Origin: Janthinobacterium sp. 61 | Lineage (GTDB): Bacteria; Pseudomonadota; Gammaproteobacteria; Burkholderiales; Burkholderiaceae_D | Direction of reading: 5' to 3' | Assembly (NCBI RefSeq): GCF_002846335.1 | Contig: NZ_PJMQ01000001.1 | Span: forward strand, 1,488,001-1,552,000 | DNA length: 64,000 nt | Shown here: positions 58,361 to 64,000 of the stretch, piece after piece | Layout: the number at the start of each line of letters is the position of its first letter | How positions within the stretch are numbered: the first letter of the stretch is position 1 | Translations under genes and position numbers: made by a program | The notes under the pieces: generated by a model | The model's input: the letters and a program-made list of their open reading frames with translations, nothing else | Database searches by the model: none | What the model was told of the DNA's origin: nothing

Positions 58361-59149
58361 TTACGCTGGCACGCGGCGCAAGACTAGCAAGGTCCAGCCG
58401 TACAGGGCCGCCATCAGCCATACCATGGCCCCGCCCAGTGACGCCATCCAGCTTTCCGGCAGCGACCAGGCGGCGTCCAGCTTGCCGGCCGCCATGCAGG
58501 CGGCCATGGCCACACAGATGGCGACGATGGGCCAGCCCAGGCGGCGCCGGAAGGCCCGCACGATATCAATCTTGCCGGTGCGCATGACTTTCGCCGTGAC
58601 CCAGCCATCGAAGGTATCCGTCACGCCCATGCCCACGGCAAACACCGTACCAGTGAGCAAGGCCGGCCCCATGCCGCCCAGCGCCACGGCCGCATAGCCC
58701 CATGCGGCCGCCTGCACGGCCGTGTCGAACACCAGCGCGAACAGCATGCCGACGAGGATGGCGGCAAGCGGCCCGGACGTGTCCCGCACCCAGCGGGGTA
58801 GCAGCCGGGCGCGCACCTCGGCCAGTTGCGCGCCCGCCAGCAAGCTGCGCGCGTTCAGGGCTGCGATGAGCAGCAGCAAGGCGATGGGCAGCCACTCCAG
58901 CCAGCCGAACACGGCTTCCGATGGTGAGAAATGACTTGAGGCCAGCGCGGCGACAGCCACGATGGCCAGTACGCTGACGCCATGCCCCAGCGCAAACAGC
59001 GCGCCCATCCACGGCGCCCAGCGCGGATGGGCGGACTGGCTGCGCAGGGTCAGGCCATCGACGGCGGCCAGATGGTCCGGCTCCAAACCATGCCGCATGC
59101 CGAGCAGGAAAATCAGCGCCAGGGCGGGCAAGCCCGCGTCCACGCTCAT
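58361..59149 (-). CDS. nickel/cobalt transporter, NicO/HoxN type
   Basis: The 262-residue protein has six to eight helices and the signature 'LGMRHGLEPDHLAAVDGL' (HX4DH), with 'FALGHGVSVLAIVAVA', 'ALVFDTAVQAAAWGYAAVAL' and 'GMGVTDTFDGW' as second-site motifs of NiCoT/NicO proteins. It moves Ni or Co, direction uncertain. It overlaps the upstream CobW gene by four bases, so it belongs to the cobW operon controlled from 61,400, which points to metal-limitation response. Confidence 0.85.
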   Translation of the reverse strand: MSVDAGLPALALIFLLGMRHGLEPDHLAAVDGLTLRSQSAHPRWAPWMGALFALGHGVSVLAIVAVAALASSHFSPSEAVFGWLEWLPIALLLLIAALNARSLLAGAQLAEVRARLLPRWVRDTSGPLAAILVGMLFALVFDTAVQAAAWGYAAVALGGMGPALLTGTVFAVGMGVTDTFDGWVTAKVMRTGKIDIVRAFRRRLGWPIVAICVAMAACMAAGKLDAAWSLPESWMASLGGAMVWLMAALYGWTLLVLRRVPA

Positions 59150-60153
59150 GCGGCCGCCAGGCTGGGGGCGCTGGCCGCACCTGCCACGCAGCGGTCCAGG
59201 CCCCGCGTCAGCATCTCCTGCGGCAGGTCGCGACCGATGAAAATCATCTTGCTGGCGCGCGTCTCATCGTCGCGCCATGGCGCACCCAGTTCCGAGCCCA
59301 TCAGCATGTGCACACCCTGGAAGACGGCGCGGCATGGCAAGTCGGCAACATACAAAATGCCTTTGTAACGCATCAACTGGGTGCCGAACAGCTGCACCAC
59401 GGCGTCAAGGAAGTTTTCCACCTGCAGCAAATCGAGGGGCTGGGACTGGTGGTACACGAACGATTGCACGCCGTCGCCGTGGCGGTGGCCCAGTTCCCCC
59501 AGGAAATCCGGCTCCAGTTCGACGATGGCGTTCAAATTGAAACCGCGAATGTTCAGGATGTCGCGCAGCGGCACATTGCCAAAGCGCACTTTCTGTATGC
59601 TGGCGCGGCCATTGATGGCGACCAGGCGCTGGCGCAGCGCGGCCAGCTCGTTTTTGCTGACCAGGTCCGTCTTCGACAGCAGGATGCGGTCGGCAAAGCC
59701 CACCTGCTCCTGCGCTTCCTTGTGCGCCGTCAATTGCTGTTGCGCATGGCGCGCATCGACCACCGTCAGGATGGCGTCGAGCATGAAAAACTCGCTGACG
59801 GACGGCTCGGCAAAGAATGTTTGCGCCACGGGGCCGGGCGCCGCCAAGCCCGTCGTTTCGATGATCACGTGGTCAAAGGCGATCATCGCGGCGGCCCGTT
59901 TGGCCTGCAATTCGCCCAGGATGCGGATCAGGTCGCCACGTACGCTGCAGCAGATGCAGCCATTGTTCATTTCCACGATCTGCTCGTCGCTATCTTGCAC
60001 CAGCAAGCCATGGTCGACGCTTTCGGCGGAAAATTCATTTTCGATCACGGCGATGCGCACGCCGTGATCGCCCTGCAATATGCGCTTGAGCAAGGTGGTT
60101 TTCCCGCTGCCGAGAAAACCCGTGATGATGGTGACGGGGATCAGTTCTCTCAT
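59146..60153 (-). CDS. CobW/COG0523 metal-chaperone GTPase (second copy)
   Basis: The 335-residue GTPase has Walker A 'GFLGSGKTTLL', the zinc-binding 'GCICCSVRGD' (CxCC), 'ETTGLAAPGPVAQTF' and 'LLSKTDLV' for guanine recognition, with a C-terminal CobW domain. COG0523 proteins deliver zinc or cobalt to client enzymes when metal is scarce. It is shorter than the first copy and lacks its Asp/His-rich insertions. It lies between the first copy (19-base gap) and nicO (overlap). Confidence 0.92.
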   Translation of the reverse strand: MRELIPVTIITGFLGSGKTTLLKRILQGDHGVRIAVIENEFSAESVDHGLLVQDSDEQIVEMNNGCICCSVRGDLIRILGELQAKRAAAMIAFDHVIIETTGLAAPGPVAQTFFAEPSVSEFFMLDAILTVVDARHAQQQLTAHKEAQEQVGFADRILLSKTDLVSKNELAALRQRLVAINGRASIQKVRFGNVPLRDILNIRGFNLNAIVELEPDFLGELGHRHGDGVQSFVYHQSQPLDLLQVENFLDAVVQLFGTQLMRYKGILYVADLPCRAVFQGVHMLMGSELGAPWRDDETRASKMIFIGRDLPQEMLTRGLDRCVAGAASAPSLAAA

Positions 60154-60172
60154 GGTGCGTTCCTATCGATGG

Positions 60173-61399
60173 TTAATCTTCCAGTTCTTCCATGCGTTGC
60201 CATTGGGGAAACGGGTCGGGCAACTTGCGCCAGGCGGCCATGCCCTGGCGCGTTTCCGTGTAGTTGAGTTGACATTTCTTTAAGTCCGCCTCGATGGCGG
60301 CCTGGTCCATGTCCTGGCCGATGAAGACGAGTTCCTGGTAGCGGTCGCCATACGTTTCGCTCCAGCCCGCTTTGACTTCCGCCAGCGAGGCCGCATCCGT
60401 GGGCCAGCGATCTTTTGGCACGGAGGCCCACCACAGGCCCACGGGTTCGATATTCATCAGCTTGCCTGCGCCGGACAGGCTGGCCACCCATTCGGGCCGG
60501 CTGGCCAGCCAGAAATAGCCCTTGCTGCGTACCACGCCCGGTATCGGCCGGGAAATATAGTCATGCAGGCGCTGCGCGTGGAAGGGCTCTTTCGCCCGGT
60601 AGACGAAGCTGTGAATGCCATACGTGTCCGTTTCCGGCGTATGGATGCCGGCCAGCTCTTGCGCCCAGCCCGGCATGGCGGCCGCCTGCTCCAGGTCGAA
60701 CAGGTTTGTGCCCAAAATGGCGTCCAGCGGCACGACGGACTGGTTGGTTTCAATGATGCGCGCTGCCGGATTCAAGGCCTTGAGGATGGCCAGCACGCGC
60801 AGGCGCGCATCCACATCTACCATGTCAACCTTGTTGAGGACGATGACATTGGCAAACTCGATCTGTTCCGTCAGCAAATTGGCCAATTGGCGGTCGTCGC
60901 CCTCGCCCGCGATCTCGCCGCGCTGCTCCAGGCTGTCTTCGCTGTGAAAATCCGTCAGCAGGTTGGCGCAGTCGACCACGGTGACCATGCAGTCGATGCG
61001 CGCCACGTCGTTCAGGCTGTCGCCGTGCTCATTCTCGAAGTCGAAGGTGGCGGCCACGGGCATGGGCTCCCCTACGCCCGTCGATTCGATCAGCAGGTAA
61101 TCGAAACGGTCTTCGGCAGCCAGGCGCCGCACTTCCAGCAACAAATCGTCGCGCAAGGTGCAGCAGATGCAGCCATTGGACATTTCCACCAGTTTTTCTT
61201 CCGTGCGCGACAGGGCCGCGCCGGCCGCCTCGGCACTGTCCTTGACCAGCGAGGCATCGATATTGACTTCGCTCATGTCGTTGACGATGACGGCCACGCG
61301 CTTGCCTTCGCGGTTGCGCAGTATGTGGTTGAGCAAGGTGGTCTTGCCGGCGCCGAGAAAGCCGGACAGGACGGTGACGGGGAGTTTGCGCTGGGTCAT
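60173..61399 (-). CDS. CobW/COG0523 metal-chaperone GTPase (first copy, ZigA-like)
   Basis: The 408-residue GTPase has '[15 protein letters not shown]', '[13 protein letters not shown]', the CxCC motif in '[14 protein letters not shown]', '[17 protein letters not shown]' and 'VLNKVDMVD'. The longer C-terminal domain ('[20 protein letters not shown]' and '[20 protein letters not shown]') matches the ZigA/YeiR-type zinc GTPases made in zinc starvation. It is the first gene of the operon behind two Zur-like palindromes. Confidence 0.93.
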   Translation of the reverse strand: MTQRKLPVTVLSGFLGAGKTTLLNHILRNREGKRVAVIVNDMSEVNIDASLVKDSAEAAGAALSRTEEKLVEMSNGCICCTLRDDLLLEVRRLAAEDRFDYLLIESTGVGEPMPVAATFDFENEHGDSLNDVARIDCMVTVVDCANLLTDFHSEDSLEQRGEIAGEGDDRQLANLLTEQIEFANVIVLNKVDMVDVDARLRVLAILKALNPAARIIETNQSVVPLDAILGTNLFDLEQAAAMPGWAQELAGIHTPETDTYGIHSFVYRAKEPFHAQRLHDYISRPIPGVVRSKGYFWLASRPEWVASLSGAGKLMNIEPVGLWWASVPKDRWPTDAASLAEVKAGWSETYGDRYQELVFIGQDMDQAAIEADLKKCQLNYTETRQGMAAWRKLPDPFPQWQRMEELED

Positions 61400-61441
61400 G
61401 GGTAATCCTTCGGATTGGTGAGTTCGTGATGGCGGACGTAA

Positions 61442-61487
61442 ATGCAGCTTAGTTGCATTTTTAAATTATAATGCAACTTACTTGCAT
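61442..61487 (-). promoter_or_regulatory. paired Zur-like palindromes upstream of the cobW operon
   Basis: ATGCAGCTTAGTTGCAT (61442-61458) and ATGCAACTTACTTGCAT (61471-61487) are two near-perfect 17-base palindromes with identical ATGCA/TGCAT ends, 29 bases apart. They lie 43 bases above the first cobW start in an AT-rich promoter region. COG0523 genes are standard Zur targets, and a Zur-like gene lies nearby, so these are probably Zur sites. Confidence 0.65.
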
Positions 61488-61669
61488 TTGCATGGCAATC
61501 GTTACCCACCATGACGAAAGAAACCTTGCTACACACTCGCATTTCACGACATGTCGTGCAGTCAAGGACCACGCTCCTCAAGCTGCTATAGTGAAATTGT
61601 GTCGGCCATGCTATCGAAGCAAGCGCATGGCGACTGAACAGTCAAATTCTCACAGTTTCCAAGGAATCG

Positions 61670-62716
61670 ATGATCTTGCGCAGCTATACAATGTTTCTTG
61701 CATTAGTTATTTTGATGATGGGCAGTGCGATTGCCGCAGAAATAAAACACCCGATCAAACACTATATTTACTTTAATCACCGCGAACTGAACGGGGAAAA
61801 CATCACCTCGGATAAAGCACTAAACGATCCCCGTTTCAGCGGCGCGCAAATCGTGTACACGTGGCGCAGCCTGGAGCCCGAACAGGACCGTTATGATTTT
61901 GCGGCGATCCGCCACGACATCGCCTATCTCGATTCAATCGGGAAAAAACTGTGGATACAACTGCAGGAAAAATCATTCACGCCACGCTATAACGTGCCGG
62001 CCTATTTGCTCAGTGATCCTCGCTACCATGGCGGCATCATCAAGCAAAGCATGCTTTCGGCGCCGGAACGCGACCCGCGCAAGCCGGTGACGGATGATGA
62101 GTACGGCTGGTCGCCAAAAATGTGGGAAGCACCGGTACGCGAGAGCTATCAACGCTTGATACGGGCGCTGGGCAAGGAATTCGACGGGAAAATCGAGGGC
62201 ATTAATTTCAGCGAAAGCTCGATCGACATTGGCGTTGAGGACAGCAAGGGAAATACTACTTTCCCCGATGATTTCAAGCCGCAAGAATATGTGGATGCCA
62301 TCAAGGAAAACATGCAGGTACTGGCCACTGCTTTTCCCCACACCACCACCATGGTGTACTTAAACTTTCTGCCGGGTGAATGGCTGCCGTGGACCGACAA
62401 GGGCTATATGCGCAGCCTGTTTGCGCAAGCGCAAACGCTGCATATGGGCGTGGGCGGTCCTGACCTGATGCCGTATCGAAAAAGCCATATGGGCCAGAGT
62501 TACGGCTTTATCAAGGACTACCCTGCGAACCTGGTCAAGGGCATGGCCGTACAGGACGGCAACCTGCGCCAAATCAATCCCCGTACCGGGAAAAAAAATT
62601 CCGTGGAAGATTTGCTCGATTTTGCCCGCAATTACCTGGGTCTGAACTATATTTTCTGGGTAGAAGACGAGCCTTACTTTAGCAATGAAGTGCTGAAAAA
62701 ACTGCCGGCGCATTGA
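61670..62716 (+). CDS. exported putative glycoside hydrolase
   Basis: The 348-residue protein starts at ATG 61670 behind AAGGA and has a signal peptide ('FLALVILMMGSAIAA'). The mature part reads like a TIM-barrel glycosidase: 'IVYTWRSLEPEQDRYDFAAI' (as in GH5/GH42-like barrels), 'KLWIQLQEKSF', 'EGINFSESSID' and 'YIFWVEDEPYF', the last two with candidate catalytic Glu. I cannot assign a family or sugar. It stands alone between the cobW operon and the nucleotidase gene. Confidence 0.6.
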   Translation: MILRSYTMFLALVILMMGSAIAAEIKHPIKHYIYFNHRELNGENITSDKALNDPRFSGAQIVYTWRSLEPEQDRYDFAAIRHDIAYLDSIGKKLWIQLQEKSFTPRYNVPAYLLSDPRYHGGIIKQSMLSAPERDPRKPVTDDEYGWSPKMWEAPVRESYQRLIRALGKEFDGKIEGINFSESSIDIGVEDSKGNTTFPDDFKPQEYVDAIKENMQVLATAFPHTTTMVYLNFLPGEWLPWTDKGYMRSLFAQAQTLHMGVGGPDLMPYRKSHMGQSYGFIKDYPANLVKGMAVQDGNLRQINPRTGKKNSVEDLLDFARNYLGLNYIFWVEDEPYFSNEVLKKLPAH

Positions 62717-62830
62717 TACGCAATCGCGCCATCGCGCGGCAGCGTGTATCCATGCGCCTTGCACGGCTGTCATCGGCGCGTCATATGGCGGCGCTACAGT
62801 CGCGTCCTTTGAATCTTTCCGAGGGCGGTA

Positions 62831-64000
62831 ATGAAAACAAATTGGGTCATGCTGGCGGCGCTGACAAGTGCAGGTTTAACTGGCTGCAACGGCAGCTCGA
62901 CGACGGCGCAGGTCATTCAAGAAGGGACGACGGTCACCGTGGCATTGCTGGAAACCACGGATATCCACTCGAACGTCCTGAGCTACAACTATTACGCGCT
63001 GGCCGAAGACACCAGCCTGGGCCTGGAGCGCACGTCGACTCTGATCCAGGCGGCGCGTGCGGAAAACCCGAACAATGTGCTGCTTGACGATGGCGACGTC
63101 ATCCAGGGCACCCTGCTGGCCGACCTGCAAGCCGTGGCCGCGCCCGTGCCCTGCTCCGGCACTCTGGCCGTACACAAGGCCATGAACGCGCTGAAATACG
63201 ATGCGGGCGGCATGGGCAACCATGAATTCAATTATGGCTTGCCCTACCTGAGCCAGATCACCAACACGGATTTCGGCATTCCCGGCGTGGCCAGGCCGAC
63301 GGGCACCTGCGGCGCGCCCGCCTTCCCTTCCGTGCTGAGCAATGTCGTCGGCGTAGCCAGCGGCAAGCCCATCTTCCAGCCCTACACCCTGCTGCCCCGC
63401 GATTTCACCGCCACGGCGCCCGATGGCAGCAAGCTGACCGTGAAGATCAATGTGGGCGTGCTGAGCTTTGTGCCGCCGCAAATCCTCGAATGGGATCAAA
63501 AAGTACTCGCTGGCAAGGTCAGCGTGACGGGCGTGCAGGAAGCGGCCAAGCAATACGTGCCGGAACTGCGCAGCAAGGGCGCCGACCTCGTCGTGGCCCT
63601 GTCGCATGGCGGCCTGGACACCAGCGCCTACAGCCCGAAGATGGAAAACGGCAGCTATCACCTGACCAGCACGGGCATCGACGCACTGATGATCGGCCAT
63701 TCGCACCTGATCTTCCCGAAGGGTAAAGAGACGGGCGCGGCCGCGCTGGACGCGTCGTTTGCCGCCTTCCCCGCCAGCGCCAAGATCGACGCCGTCAACG
63801 GTTTCGTCAATGGCGTGCCCACCGTCATGGCACAAAGCTGGGGCCGCCGCCTGGGTATCATCAAGCTGACCATGGTGTATCAGGGCGGGCGATGGGTAGT
63901 ACAGCCGGCCAAGACGACGGTGGAATCGCGCGGCTTCAAGTACACGGATGGCACGACCCTCGTGAAAGCCGACCCGGCCATCGCGCCCCTGGTCGCCACC
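62831..64000 (+). CDS. CpdB/UshA-like nucleotidase lipoprotein, 5' part
   Basis: The gene runs off the window; 390 residues are visible. It starts at ATG 62831 with a lipoprotein signal ending 'AGLTGC'. The metallophosphatase motifs are present in order: 'LLETTDIHSNVLSYNYY' (Asp, His), 'LLDDGDVIQGTLLAD', 'GGMGNHEFNYGLPYL', 'VVALSHGGLD' and 'LMIGHSHLIFPKG'. They fit bifunctional 2',3'-cyclic-nucleotide phosphodiesterase/3'-nucleotidase (CpdB) or 5'-nucleotidase, which scavenge phosphate and nucleosides in the periplasm. The C-terminal specificity domain is outside the window. Confidence 0.88.
   Translation, partial: MKTNWVMLAALTSAGLTGCNGSSTTAQVIQEGTTVTVALLETTDIHSNVLSYNYYALAEDTSLGLERTSTLIQAARAENPNNVLLDDGDVIQGTLLADLQAVAAPVPCSGTLAVHKAMNALKYDAGGMGNHEFNYGLPYLSQITNTDFGIPGVARPTGTCGAPAFPSVLSNVVGVASGKPIFQPYTLLPRDFTATAPDGSKLTVKINVGVLSFVPPQILEWDQKVLAGKVSVTGVQEAAKQYVPELRSKGADLVVALSHGGLDTSAYSPKMENGSYHLTSTGIDALMIGHSHLIFPKGKETGAAALDASFAAFPASAKIDAVNGFVNGVPTVMAQSWGRRLGIIKLTMVYQGGRWVVQPAKTTVESRGFKYTDGTTLVKADPAIAPLVAT

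Overview
The window looks like chromosomal DNA of a betaproteobacterium. An Oxalobacteraceae member such as Janthinobacterium, Duganella or Massilia fits best, judged from gene content and coding style only. It falls into two unlike halves that meet near position 39,610. The left half has mixed base composition and carries almost only metal and metalloid resistance genes plus two Tn3-family transposase genes. The right half is visibly richer in G+C and has ordinary chromosomal genes.

Left half, about 1-39,612, a metal-resistance island. 1-6,048 is a zinc/cadmium/cobalt module: the end of a CzcA pump, a UPF0060 membrane protein, a ZIP transporter and a P1B-4 ATPase. 6,387-9,686 is a decayed Tn3-family transposase fused to a broken tyrosine recombinase. 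9,843-11,938 is a copper-type two-component system (copRS). 11,981-17,230 is a minus-strand arsenic operon in the order arsR, two low-molecular-weight arsenate reductases, arsB, a glutaredoxin-type arsC, arsH, a flavin reductase and arsN, read from a promoter inside a perfect inverted repeat. 17,785-26,855 is a periplasmic copper cluster: CzcE-like protein, TolC-type channel, multicopper oxidase, CusF-like chaperone, CopC, CopD, cupredoxin and a YHS-domain copper ATPase. 26,898-28,926 holds an unusual pair, a circularly permuted ATP-grasp enzyme and an orphan FlgB-like rod protein. 29,088-36,335 is a minus-strand cusCBA operon with small Cys/Met-rich proteins. An intact Tn3-family transposase (36,597-39,569) closes the island, which interrupts a CSS-motif sensor gene.

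Right half, 39,613-64,000. Here are an MFS exporter with a divergent LysR regulator, an XRE-cupin regulator divergent from an acetyltransferase, LtrA, a 2-hydroxyacid dehydrogenase, a Fur-boxed TonB-dependent receptor facing a TonB-N-like protein, an amidase-like exported protein and a histidine kinase. Next comes a cluster of circularly permuted ATP-grasp, alpha-E, transglutaminase and Anbu proteasome-like protease, preceded by a near-consensus sigma-54 promoter and an NtrC-type palindrome. A DUF900-type hydrolase, a Fur/Zur-type regulator, a frameshifted acetyltransferase, a minus-strand cobW-cobW-nicO operon with two Zur-like palindromes, a putative glycoside hydrolase and a CpdB-like nucleotidase that runs off the end complete the window.

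The island genes form layered defence: inner-membrane ATPases and the arsenite pump empty the cytoplasm, RND/TolC complexes clear the periplasm, and oxidase, CopC, CusF and cupredoxin proteins bind or oxidise periplasmic copper. The two least explained items are the ATP-grasp/FlgB-like pair and the apparent nitrogen control of the ATP-grasp/alpha-E/transglutaminase/Anbu cluster.
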